Source: Orthonyx spaldingii (Eukaryota > Chordata > Aves > Passeriformes > Orthonychidae). Taken from it: 64,000 bases of DNA. Shown here one piece after another: positions 1-11,364 of this stretch. Position 1 is the stretch's first letter; the number at the start of each line of letters is the position of its first letter. The translations under genes and the position numbers were made by a program. Where the stretch lies: contig VZTJ01006080.1 in NCBI GenBank assembly GCA_013397795.1, forward strand, positions 118,276-182,275, written 5' to 3'. Under the pieces are notes generated by a model. The model was not told the DNA's origin and made no database searches. It saw only the letters and a list, made by a program, of their open reading frames with translations.

Positions 1-94
1 GGAAGGTGCGGAAGGTGCGGAAGGTGCGGAAGGTGGGGAGGGTGGGAAGGGGGCGGAAGGGGCGGAAGGAAGGAAGGAAGGAAGGAAGGAAGGA
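1..94. repeat. G-rich 9-bp minisatellite grading into (GGAA)n
   Basis: About seven degenerate copies of a 9-bp unit (GGAAGGTGC and variants) fill positions 1-63, followed by a run of GGAA/GAAG tetranucleotides to about 94. The array reaches the left edge, so its true length is unknown. The stretch 35-53 has four G-runs separated by one or two bases, a canonical G-quadruplex pattern. Confidence 0.9.
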
Positions 95-130
95 TTTCAC
101 CAAGGGAAATACATCTGGTCATCATGGCCA

Positions 131-170
131 CTCTGAGCACAGCCTCACCACTCTGAGCACAGCCTCACCA
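131..170. repeat. 20-bp exact tandem duplication
   Basis: The unit CTCTGAGCACAGCCTCACCA occurs twice head to tail (131-150 and 151-170) with no mismatch, which implies a recent slippage or duplication event. No coding context is recognisable. Confidence 0.9.
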
Positions 171-699
171 CCGAAGTAATAAGGGACCTGCAGCCTGTGA
201 TCAAGAACTGTTTGGAAAAAGGCACCCTGTCTTGCCTCTGTAGTCTCCACATTCACAGAATCCTTAAGCACTTTTGAAGAAGAGTTTAATATAAATCAGC
301 ATGGACAAGCCTGAGATCAGTGACTTTCCTCAAGCAGCTGAGTAGAGAAGCAGACCCTGCACAACTATTCAGCAGTTTTTTGCTTGGTTGGAATAATGTT
401 TTCCTAGTTCTAAACAAAACGTGAAATCAGATTTTTACAATACCCAAACAGAACCCCTAAGAATGAAAGTGATATTTATTCAGAGTGAAAGGTGCTTCCT
501 TGGCAGTGTTTTACAGTGGGTTGACACCTCCCTCCCCACACACCCTTCAGAGGGGCTGGAAGAGACCAGGACATGCTGGGTCCTCTCTGCCCTGGTCCTG
601 GCCTCTTCCTCCACCTCATCAAGAAAACTGCTGAAACACTCATCAAGAAAACTGTCCTGGACTGCCACCAGACCTGCTCCTGGGGCTGTTCTGTGCTCT
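171..699. other. Non-coding flank of the solo LTR
   Basis: This is single-copy sequence. On the minus strand an AATAAA signal lies at 475-480, downstream of the LTR promoter, and the intervening frames are largely open but have no ATG start. No protein family is recognised. Confidence 0.5.
615..654. repeat. 16-bp direct repeat pair
   Basis: CTCATCAAGAAAACTG is found at 615-630 and again at 639-654, an offset of 24 bp. It lies just outside the solo LTR, in sequence of unknown origin. Minus-strand open frames across this stretch therefore show an eight-residue peptide repeat, but they lack an ATG start and no family is recognised. Confidence 0.8.
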
Positions 700-705
700 T
701 CCCCC

Positions 706-953
706 TGTCGCTGTTGAGCCGATGTCGAAACAAGAGGCACACGAGAGGAATTGCCGAGAAAAGGGCCTTATTTATTTAAATGCAGCTTTTATATACAAAA
801 TGACCGCTCACTGGCACTGGCCACAGCCCTCCACCCCCTGGGGCTGGTTGGCCACAGACATTCCTGCCTGTTCCCAAAGCAGCTCTGAACACCTTATCTT
901 CTGTTTACCATAAACACATTTTCTCATGAGAAAGAGAGTTCTGTGCTGTCACA
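706..953 (-). mobile_element. Solo LTR of an endogenous retrovirus (probably ERVK/alpharetrovirus-like)
   Basis: On the plus strand the element begins TGTCGCTGTTGAG and ends GCTGTCACA, so it has TG...CA termini. It is flanked on both sides by the same six bases, TCCCCC (700-705 and 954-959), consistent with a 6-bp target-site duplication. Read on the minus strand it has a TATA box (TATATAAAAG, 786-795) followed after nine bases by a polyadenylation signal (AATAAA, 771-776). The signal thus sits upstream of the expected cap site, the compact order known from avian alpharetroviral LTRs. A 6-bp duplication fits class II (ERVK-type) integrases. No internal gag, pol or env sequence or second LTR is visible nearby, so it is most simply a solo LTR left by LTR-LTR recombination. 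The TSD is low-complexity, and the class assignment is inference. Confidence 0.68.
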
Positions 954-959
954 TCCCCC

Positions 960-3900
960 TACTGCCCCTCACCCTTTTTCCCCTCACTCCTCTGCTCCTT
1001 CAGAAATTTCATCCTTTGTTCCATACTTGGCAGCGTATGGCTGGGGGCTGGGTTGGTCATGACCAACTCCAGATGGCTACAGGGAGCCACCATCAAGTCT
1101 GGAGCTGGTGGAAGCTGTCTGGCAGTGGGCTCATCCAGCCCTGAGCGTCCCCCAGCAGAGACACAGACACTGATCACCCTCCAGAAGAGATCCTGAAACT
1201 GAGCCCAGACAGACACAGATTTAACTGGATATTACAAAGGATGTGATCGAGGGGGAGAGGGGAAGGAAGAAAATCAAACTGACTGTTACAACACTTGTTT
1301 GCAAGGGATGTTGGCATATCTGTGTCTGCTAAACCACACAACTCTATGTGCCCAGCTCAAATCCCAGCAGGACTGGAGGAATCAGCATTCCCAGTCTCCT
1401 CATTCCATGATCTTAGACGTTGTGGGCACTGATTCATGGCTTTCCTCTCTGCCAGGGCTTGCTTGCAGGGAGAGGATGGCTGGCAGCCCCCCCACTGCCA
1501 CACAGCACTTGCCCCAGATCCTTCTCCCATTCCCTATCTGCTGGTCACAGGAAATCTTCCCCAAAGCTGGAGACAGGACAGGTTGATAACCTCTTTGCTC
1601 TTTTCAGCTCAGCAAGATGGAGGAAATCACACCACCCTTGCATAAGGGGAAAAAGGTGATGTGTCTCAAAGACAGGGATAGAGATGATTTTCCTTCCATT
1701 GGGGCTGACTGCATAACAAACTAAGTTCCAGCCACATTCAACAAAATGGACAATGACAAAGTTATGTAGTTGTAGTCAAAGAATAGACATTGGGCAACTG
1801 CTGTTGAATTTGATGCCAGTGTGAGCAGGCAGATAAACAGGAGCTGCCCAGCTGCAGAAGAAGTAGAACTGGGCAAAAGGCAGCTGCTGTGCTTGACCTG
1901 TACCCACAGGTTTGTGATGCCTGTTCTGCCCTAATGAGGATTCCACAGGAGCCTGGAAGTTTTGCTTTTGACCTCATTAACTGATTTCAAGGGAATTGGG
2001 GTTTCCTGTTCAGGATTCACACTGCAACATGCCTCAGCTCACAAACTGAAAAGCCAGGGAATGCATTAACACTGTGGTTTTATTCACAAAAGAGACTTGT
2101 GTGGTATTACAGGCAAGATGCTTTGTAACCGAAGCAAATGGAGCACCTAGACTGGAAGAATAGAATAGTTTCTTACTAGAATAGTAAGAATAAACAGCAA
2201 CAGTGAGTTTCGTTTCACCTGAAGAACTTTTCATTCAAACCAAATCCAATTTTCAGTGACACACAGCAATATTTAATATAAATAAAATATCTCTCATTGT
2301 TAAATCTCAAAAAAAAGGCAGCTGAACAAAAGGTGATTGCACTGTCCTTGGTTTTATTAGCTCTGCCATTTAGAAAGGTCCTAGCTCAAAAAATCCACAT
2401 GGTTTTGATGCAACCATTTAAGTTCAGACTGTTGTACCATGTAAAGTAAGGATGTGTTCAAGTAGTTTGTTAAAACTTCATGTATCATTAGAATCTCAAT
2501 ATGCCATACTCCAAACACCACAATATTCTATGCTATTACTTAGCAGTGCATACCTTTTCTCAGATATTTTTCTTTTGACAGTACTGGGCTGGCTATTAAA
2601 TTTATGATGCAGAGATTTCAGATCTCTCCCTCTCCAGTCATTGCTATGATGTCTCAGTGCTTGGGTCAGTCTTCCCTTATGGAATGGTTGAGAACCAGTC
2701 TAATATTGCAATGACAATGGTTCCCAATTGTGACAATACTTCTCTGTATAAGGTTTTCCACAGCACTAGGCTTAAACTCTTCATTTACTGGCATCTGCAT
2801 AAATTGCACCATCAGTTGCTGCATGAGGAAGGTCAGGCCAAGCCTGCAGGTTTCAGAAAACCTTGGCCACAAAGCTCTGCCTGCTCAAGTGACAGTGCTG
2901 TGAACAGCAACACACACCCCAAAGCACTCTCTGCCACTGTTCAATGAAATAATGCCTCCAAGACTACAGGCAAGCTTCTCCACATTCACATGGCCATGAC
3001 TCTGCAACAGATTTTCTAAACATATTTCAGCTCTCATCATTTCATGTGCTTTTAACATGCCTGATTTACAGTCTTTCAGACATGCTGATGTTTGAATAGG
3101 AGACATTTTTTGTCACCTTGCTGCTATTGCAAACACAAACCAGAAACTGGTTGGAGATAAAACCAGAAGAACCAGTGGTCCATTCTGGAGATTTGTTTAT
3201 GAGGAGGTCATAATAATTTTGGATTTGTTTATGAGGAGGTCACATCAGAGGTCCTATTGCAAAATAGGGGACAGAGCAAGGTGAGGACAGCAGTTCTGCT
3301 TTGTAATAGGCACACAAAACACCAGAGAACCAAATCACTTTCATATGCACAAAATCATTGTTTCTCCAACAAGTCCATTAGGGATCACTGCTCCTAAGAA
3401 GGGTAAACTCAGATAGGCAGCTTCACAATTCTTTTTAAGTCTCCCTGCCCTCCCTGGACAGTACTGTCCTGTCCTCCTGCCCTCCCTGCCCCGCAGAGGG
3501 GGAACACCATACCCTTTGACACAAGACCAGAGATGTTCTGCTGGTCCTCCTGTGGCACCATGGAAAACCACGCTTCTCCCTCATCGCTGAATTTGCACGC
3601 AAGGCTGTTCTTCTTAACTTAGATCCTGGCTAAAAGCACACAAAGGTCCTTTGCCCACATGTCAGGCCATTTACAAGCTGCCTCTTCTGCCACTGGAAAT
3701 ATCAGCAGCTGCCGATCTCATGCTTACAGCTCCTTAATAGCAAGAAAACATAAACATCTTTTCAGCAGGAGGTGCTTGCTTCCTTTCCAGGGCTAAAACC
3801 TGCTGCTGACAGTCTTCCTTCCCTCTATCCGGCAAGCAAACCCTGTGAAGAAGGACAAAACCTTAAGTCCATATCCACACTGGCATTTCTTAACATAGCG

Positions 3901-6900
3901 GAAAAGGTTTCCCACAGAACCTTTTAGTTGTGATTAATGCTGTGAAGACATTGGTAGGCAAAGCATGGCTGGGCAAAAAAAGCACAAAACATTTTTCATG
4001 GATGTCACCTCCAATTAATAGATAAATCTGCTTCAGCTATTTCCATCTCTCTCTCTCTGCTCATATGGCTCTCTAGGGAATTAAAGCCTCGTAAATACAT
4101 GCTTGTTTTTCTCCTCTGTACACAGAAATCACATCTAGCTTGGGAATTCCTTGGACTGAAATGGTTGGAGGTAAAAGAATGTTATAAAGGAGCACTGTAT
4201 ATGTGCCATTCCAAGGCAGTGTTGTACCCTTTCCTGGAAACCTTGCTTATATTATATGGATGTAGTCTGGCTGAGAACCCTGGACCACCAAGGCAAATTA
4301 ATGCAGCTCCAGCTGGAAACTGGTTTTGATGGTCACTTTTTAAACCACAGAATGCTGTCTAAGGAAAGCAAAACATTTCTCTTCCAAAAAGCCATTACTC
4401 AGAAAATAATTTTTTACACCGGAAAGTTTGACTTCATACTTCTGAATAGTCCAGAAAACTCATCGGCATTCTTTTAAAAAAATCTGCATGTAGCATTTTC
4501 ACTTTAATGGCAAAGCAAGTGAGTTTTGCATATGTGTAAGCAAGAAGCAGAGGGAGAAGGTGGAAGAATAAGACAGAGCAGTGGCACCAAAAAAAAGGCA
4601 AAGTCCTTGGGTGACAAGCCAGCAGAGACTTTATCTGCATCTTCTGTGGGGTTAGACCCCTATTTGATATGACACAAAAAAATCATGAAGCAGGAGAAAA
4701 TCCAACTTCCAATGCTTCCAGGCTGTGGATGTATCAATCAGGGACCAATGACACTTTCAACCTCACCTTCTGCCACCTGAGATGCAACTACCTCGCAGTT
4801 TTACACGCCCTACACTCTTAACAGTCTGGCTCGTTTTTAAAGCTACAGCTGTCAGAGTCATGTGTTGTTAGCAGGAACGTGAAATTAAGTAAAATTCTCT
4901 AACTCACAGTTGCAGGGACAATGCTCAATAACAAAACATTTAGGAAATATGCACAATCTGGCAACTAACAAGTCTACCCAGATAAAAACAATAACTGAAT
5001 CTTCCCTACTGTCCATAGGGTATGAAGACTAACTCAATTCTGTGTATCCTCATGACTGCTTGCAAGCTCAGACAGTGGTAGGAGGACCTTTTTTCAGAGA
5101 TCAAAACCTGTGAAGGACTAGGACATCCCCAATTCAGCAAGGTCAGAGGCTGGGTTATAGCTGGGCCTGTCCTCTTGTAGTTGCAGGGCATTATTTGCAT
5201 CGCCATATCTATTCTTCTTCCCCCAGACACAAAGCTTGCCATTGCCTGGGATCTCCTTTCTCTTCAATGCACTCAAGCATGAGTGAGGGGACAGGGAAGC
5301 ACTACAAGGAGCAGTCTTCTACTTGACTGGTCTCTGTACAGTAACACAGGTCTTTGTTGACACAACTGGAAAAAGAAACACAGCTGAGGCTCTCTCTGCA
5401 CTACGCAAGTCACCAGAGCTTGTAGCCTCCTCCTTTTACAAGCCTCAATTTTCTTGCAATATAATTAGAGTTTCTTAGATAAGGTTTTAGACAGATAAAG
5501 AAATACAATAAGTTAAAGGAAGTAACAGCAGGTAAAATAGCACCCTACTGTTTGTTTATATTTTTATGTTTGGTTTTGATAAATCCATGCAGTCAGGACT
5601 CAGAGCATATGTATGGAAGCCAACAGGAGTTCACCTGTGCTAGGCATCAAGAGATTAACATCACATGCTATGAACTCTTAAAAATGTAAGGTATTTCATA
5701 ATAAACACAATCCAGAGTACATAGCTGAGATTAAATCCAGCCCTGCTGGGAAAAGGAAACAACTTCCATTTACCCAGTGGAAAATAAATTGCAGTAGCAG
5801 CGCTCTGGAAGGGAGACTAAACAGCTGGAGGAGAGAATAAGGCAGCTGAGAGGATCTAAGGAGTCTGAGGGAAGGTAGATGAATAAAGAGGACAATAGGA
5901 CAGATACTGAATCTCACAAAATGAAACTGAGGAGAGCCAGAGAGTGTAGCACCACTCTCAGGTATCCACCCAAATGTAGCAGCCAGTGCAGCAAATCAGG
6001 CCCCAAATGGCATCTTAACATCCAGTGCCCTGTGTGAATCAGTGGTATAATCTCAATCACCTTAAATCTGACTGGATCAATTCCTTGCTTCCCTCTCCAC
6101 TTGTTTTTTCTAGTTTATCTTCTTATACAGTAGAAGGTTTCATCTGATGTTAATGCTCATATTCCACATTGACCATATGAGATTTTCCTTTACCTCTTGC
6201 CAGCCGTCTCTAAAAGATGCCATTCAGTCAGCAGCAAACCATGTTTCTGGTTTAAAGCACTCCTTCCACACTGTGGGCTCTAGAAGATAGCTGAGCATGG
6301 AACAGCACCTATTAGAAAAACACTTTCTGACAAGCATGCCTCTAAACAATCCTCAAAGGTTTATTATCTATATACTCACTTATAAGTACCACAATGTGGA
6401 CCTCTGTCTTGCTCACCCAACACAGAAACTTCCAAAATAATGAGCCAAATTAACAACCTTGTCCGAAAAATAAAATATTTTTAAAAAATTGTTAAACCAA
6501 GTTGACATTTATTGGAGACTAACAATAATAATAACAGGGTAATAATTAATGTACCCTATGCTACATGCCTTCCTAGAAAATCCTCTCATTCCATCTTACC
6601 AAAATATTACCAGAAATTTTATTCTTGTTATGGCCAGGTACAGCTATTGTATTCTCTAGGCTCAATTCTTTTCCAGTTAAACTGGCAGGGCTTCAAAGAA
6701 GCCAGGGCTTTTCTCCTGACTGAGATTTGATCCCCTATCTATTAACTGAAAAAATTCAGTCTTTGCCAACATACAAAATTAGCTACATCTTCTTTCAATG
6801 ATTTTCTTTCCTGGGTGCAGCAAACCACCTCTTTTTCCACTGTAGGCTTGCAAAGCAATGCCAATCACAAAGCTTGCCAGAAATGACAAAATATGTATTT

Positions 6901-7051
6901 TAAAGCAAATCAAGCCAAATGGATTAAACTTCAAAGGCCCAATACAATCCAAGGTATGCTGAATTATACGCCGAATGTTGGTCTCTAACATCCGGTGATG
7001 CCATTACTTCCAAAAAAGGAAAGCTGGCCAGAAGGAAAAGGGAAGACAGAG
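960..7051. other. Non-coding single-copy stretch, no gene seen
   Basis: There is no convincing exon, CR1 copy or RNA gene in this stretch. Open frames are all under 100 codons and resemble no family I know. The only structure noted is a direct repeat at 3190-3242 and a weak 8-bp-arm inverted repeat at 2170-2190 (TTCTTACT...AGTAAGAA). Confidence 0.55.
3190..3242. repeat. 21-bp direct repeat, 32-bp offset
   Basis: The 21-bp word GATTTGTTTATGAGGAGGTCA plus its immediate flank appears at 3190-3210 and 3222-3242, separated by a short AT-rich spacer. It looks like a small local duplication. Confidence 0.8.
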
Positions 7052-7270
7052 AATTGGGATTGTTCAGCCTGAAGAAAAGGTTCATATTTAGAGCACCTTC
7101 TAGTACCAAAAGGGGCTACAAACAACCAGGAGAGGGAGTTCTGAGAAGGGCATGGCATGATAGGACAAGGCGCAATGGCTTTGAACTGAAAGAGGACAGG
7201 TTTAGATATTGGGAAGATGTTCCTGACTATGAGGGTGGTGAGGCTGGGATGAAACAGGAGACTTTGTCTC
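7052..7270 (+). mobile_element. CR1 LINE fragment, internal, plus orientation
   Basis: The stretch matches the well-known CR1 3' region: a GGATTGTTCAGCCTG-like start, then GGGGCTACAA, GGAGAGGGA, a GATAGGACAAGG block and GAGGGTGGTGAGGC. Both the 5' part and the 3' tail are missing, since the ATTCTATG tail is not reached. A 105-codon open frame crosses it by chance. Divergence from the usual CR1 pattern is visible throughout, so it is an old copy. Confidence 0.85.
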
Positions 7271-8689
7271 TCAGGATGCTTCATTGGATTAGTGGTCACA
7301 CAGGACCAGAGCACAGTGATATCAACGGGAAGGAGGTGCTAACAGTAAAATTCACTCCTATATATTAGTCTGTGTCTTTACCACGTGCTAAGATTAATCA
7401 AGCATACTGAAATTAATTAAAATGTTAACTGAGAAACCTGATTGCCCTGAAAAACTGCATTTCTAAAACCAATAATCTCACCTCTAAGATTCTGAATGGC
7501 TGTGGGAGTATTCCCTATGAAACATTTTTAGGAGTGACAAGAAGGGTGAAGAAGCACTGCTACTCATCACAAAGAGGCAGCTACACGTCACCAAAACAGC
7601 AGCCACTGGTGCAGCATTCCCTCTTTTGCATTTAGGGAAGAAAAGGGCACTCAGACTTTGCTTTGTCTGACTCCTACAGACCACTCCACTGTGACTCTGG
7701 TGAAATGGAAATGTTTCACACCATGAGCAAGAAGTGTTGTAGATATTAGCTTTGGTATCACTCCAAAAGGAGGCCAATGCAAATAAATGTACACTGTGAA
7801 GTGAGAAGGACAGAAGAGATTAGCTTTGATGCTTTTCCAGAGAGAGTCTAAGTCAGAGGGTAGAAGGTAAGTGCATAGAGAGAGGTTTCAAGGGTGAGTT
7901 TGTAGCAAAGAAAAAATGAATCCCATGGCACATGCAAGTGGAAGCCATCAGAGAACCCACGGGGCCAAGTTCTGCTCTTCCTCACAAGCTTTCACAGAGA
8001 TGAGAGAGATGCAAGTGTCAGCAGAGCCTGGCCCGGCATCTCCAGCTGGGCTTGTGTGCAGCTGTGGATGTAGAAGGTTGATCTGGACTGGCAGCAGGAA
8101 ACAGCACTCACAGCTGGTCCTGGTGAGGCAGCTGCACACAGGTCAAACAGCAGGTTTTCTGACAAAAAGGGAAAACACTTCCTCACAGGGAATGGCAGAG
8201 ATGATGAAAAACACTGGAGTGCCAAGATATTCTCCCATCTTTCACCCAAGGTCTGCAGACCTTCCCCAGGAGAACCAATTTAAGTGACACTAGTTAATAT
8301 TCCACTTGAAGTCTGCGCTCATGTGAAGAGAGGGATGGCAATCATGACATTAATGTAACAGCCTTTGGGTGAAAAGGAAACCTGCTACTTAGAAACACAC
8401 CTCCATCTTAAACAAAATCTACAAGAGAAAACTGTAAGAACAAATTTCATATAGTTTCACATAATAACAATTTTTCTTCTAAATGTTCAAAATCTTACCA
8501 TTTCTTCCATTCATCATGCACAGAAGGGAACTGCATTTCAGTTTCATGTGCTGGGTTTAAAAACACGTGCATTAGAAGAATATTAAAGTTGGTTTTCTTG
8601 ATTTTTTTTTTTAATTTTGATAATGGTAATTGTTCTTTCCTCAAAACCTTTTTTCAAAACCATTCTAAAAAGGACTATAGCTTCTTATT
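7271..8689. other. Non-coding single-copy stretch
   Basis: No exon or repeat family is recognised. A 123-codon plus-strand frame at 7916-8287 has no domain or splice context that would support coding. Confidence 0.5.
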
Positions 8690-8707
8690 AAAAAAAAAAA
8701 AAAAAAA
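8690..8707. repeat. Poly(A) tract, 18 A
   Basis: This is an uninterrupted run of 18 A. No retrocopied gene or target duplication is recognisable beside it. Confidence 0.9.
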
Positions 8708-9904
8708 GATAAGGCAATTGACCTTAAAAATATTTTTTCCCCTACAGTTTTGAGAAAGAATACTTCTATAATTGGCATATCTCATTAGAAAACTCAGCTC
8801 TGCTATGATAATAATAAGTGAGTAGCAAAGTGAGACTAAAATTTTTAAGTGCTTTTTGTTTCTAGGCTAATTTTCCTTATATTATCTGGACCCTTGAGGG
8901 ATACAGCAGCCTGTCCTATGGTCTAAGCCATGATAAAAACACCATTCCTCAGCCAAATTTCTCTGTTACATGCCCACTGCTTTTGTCGGAAACACTGTAA
9001 TTCTTTTGTCCAGTCTCTCCTTTCACATCTGCATCTAGATAACACATATCTCTTGTAGAACCCACCTCAAGCTTCATCAGGCTCTGAAAGATAACATTAG
9101 GATTGATTTTCTCAGGTACCCAACTCAGGATGATGCTTACAAAGCAAGTAGTCACTGGAAACAGGAGCAGCTCGGACGCCTGATCTGTACCCATTCAGCA
9201 GCAGATAAACTGTGCTTCCAGCCATGGACTCTGGGACTGGTATAAAAGCATCAGAGCAGTCACGGATCACACTCAACATCCCACCTGACAGCAGTAGCCT
9301 CCAGGTGCTCAGTGGGTGGTAGCAAACTGCAGGGTAATAAATTTACAGCCTCTTCCTAATCCCTTGACAGGCAGACTCGTGACCTAAACACATCCGAGTA
9401 CCCACCCTTTCTACTTCTGTCAACCTCGTTTATATCCCCATTTGCTTTCTGGCCAAATCACCAAGGAGTGAAACTTCCTGAAGAAGTCACTTGGTGTTAG
9501 CAGCTCTTTGGTGTAATGCCACACATTCCAGAAGGCTCCGGGTCTTTTTTTTTTTGTTTGTTTGTGTAGAGAAGCTAATTTGAGTGGATTGCCTTTCCGT
9601 AAGATTCTGAGGCCGGGAGACAACAGTAAGCAAAGCAGAGTGGAAGGTGAAAGCAAAAAAAAGAGGTGAGCATACACTGAGGGCTGACACAAAACAGCCA
9701 AACACACACTTGGCTGGAAGAGAAATGCCTTGATAAATTGGTGTTCACTGTCTGTCAGCATGCACAGCATATGTGCTTATAAACGAACTGTACTGTGAAA
9801 ATGTCCCCTGGAAAACATTTGAAATCAAGGCAAGATATTCCATTTGTTTAATTGTTTATTTTAGGCATTAACCTTTTTCATGTTAAGTAAGAAGTTGTTC
9901 CAGG
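8708..9904. other. Non-coding stretch with a TATA-like motif
   Basis: No exon is recognised. An isolated plus-strand TATAAAAG at 9241-9248 is followed by AATAAA at 9336-9341. I looked for LTR termini and target-site duplications around this pair and found none. Confidence 0.45.
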
Positions 9905-10124
9905 GGACATTTAGATTGGGTATTAGGAAAAATTTCTTCATTGGTCAAGCACTGGAAGAGGCTGACCTGGGAAGTGGTGGAATCACATTCCCTGGAAGTG
10001 TTAAAAAACATGGAGATATGATGCTTAGGGACATGGTTTAGGGGGGATGTGGTACTGTTCAGTCAAAGGTTAGAATGGATGACTTTAGAGGCCTCTTTCA
10101 GCCTTAATGATCTATCATTCTATG
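9905..10124 (+). mobile_element. CR1 LINE 3' end, plus orientation
   Basis: The copy contains TATTAGGAAAAATTTCTTCA, GCACTGGAAGAGGCTGACC and the terminal block TCAGCCTTAATGATC ending in TATCATTCTATG, the typical CR1 tail. It is 5'-truncated at roughly 9905. Confidence 0.9.
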
Positions 10125-11338
10125 TTTGAGGGAAGGGCGGCACTTGTAAATAGTGGGTCAAACCCTTACCCCACTGAATCAGTAAAAGCTTTGCCACTAA
10201 GTTCAAGAGAACCAAGGATCTAGTAAATTCCACGAAAAAAACATAGCAACAGTAAGGGGAAAGGTGGTCTGAAAGTCTTTTGCAGCATAGCTCCTCCAAA
10301 ATGTGAATGAATTGATGTCAAAAGGTCTATAATTTAACATGAAAAGTGGATACCCATGGACTTTATTTGTCATTTATTTTTCTTCCTATTTCATTCTCAT
10401 GTCTGTAACAACGGCCAGGATGGGAGCCACAAGTTTAACATCAGGATGAAAGCTTCTGAAAAACCAGCTTTTTTTAATACAACCATTAGAAAGAGTTAGA
10501 GTGCCTGCATTAATCACTGCTTAACCTGAGCAAACCAGAAATCAGAGGAAAACACAATTACTTTTCTATTTGGCCTAATTTCATCCCACTTAATCCACTT
10601 AATGCCGTGCAGTATATAAAACTTAAACTACGTGCACAGGGTTATATTTCACCCTTCATATGAGACATGAGCCATCTTCTGCTATAAACCTGTATAACTC
10701 CACTGCCTGCAATGAACCAGGGCATTGTCAACAGATCAGTACCATGAGCTGCACAGACAGAACAAGAGAGGAAAAGAAACGCGTGCTTCTTTGGAGTATA
10801 CTTTTTAAAAAGCTTAGAGACGTTTTTAGAGGATGTTCCTGAGACAAGACATGTATTACTGTGTTTAGAACATCAACCTGTCTGCTTGCACGGGAGGTCA
10901 AACGAAGAGCACGTTCTGAGTGCAGTGGCAGGGTAGAGCTGTAAGTGCTGTAGGCACACCAATAAAGGAGCTGCATGGCCATAATCCTGTTATAACAGCT
11001 CTGCAGTATAGGGCTGGTTTAGAGATATGACATTCTGCGTTAACATATGCATGAGTTGGTAAATTGTTTGAGCTTGGTCCACTCTGGAAAAGCTTTTTGA
11101 TTTGATGCTTTTCATTTCAGCAAACAGTTTTATTGCAGCCAGTTTTTCAAACTGTCAAATTATCTTTCCGAGCAAATATAGTACTGGTACATCACATAAG
11201 AATGAGTGAGTCAGTAAACATTTGGTTTTTCCATTTCCTGAGATGTTTTGTCTGAAATAGGAAAGCACTTTTCATATGCAGCCTTAATGGAGGTAGCAAT
11301 TGCTCTGGTCAATGGTAAAGGGCATCCTTTGTAATGAG
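10125..11338. other. Non-coding single-copy stretch
   Basis: No recognisable exon, RNA gene or interspersed repeat was found. Confidence 0.5.
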
Positions 11339-11364
11339 TACTGGAAATACCAGTATTTCCAGTA
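11339..11364. repeat. Perfect 12-bp inverted repeat, 2-nt spacer
   Basis: The sequence TACTGGAAATAC, then CA, then GTATTTCCAGTA forms a perfect hairpin or cruciform with 12-bp arms. There is no terminator or transposon context. It may be a small palindrome of chance or slippage origin. Confidence 0.85.

Noticed and set aside
7054..7368. 105-codon frame near 7.1 kb
   Set aside because: It is a chance reading of a diverged CR1 fragment and has no ATG at its start.
8690..8707. Poly(A) runs here and at 34651-34680 as signs of processed pseudogenes
   Set aside because: No gene body or target-site duplication is recognisable next to either run.
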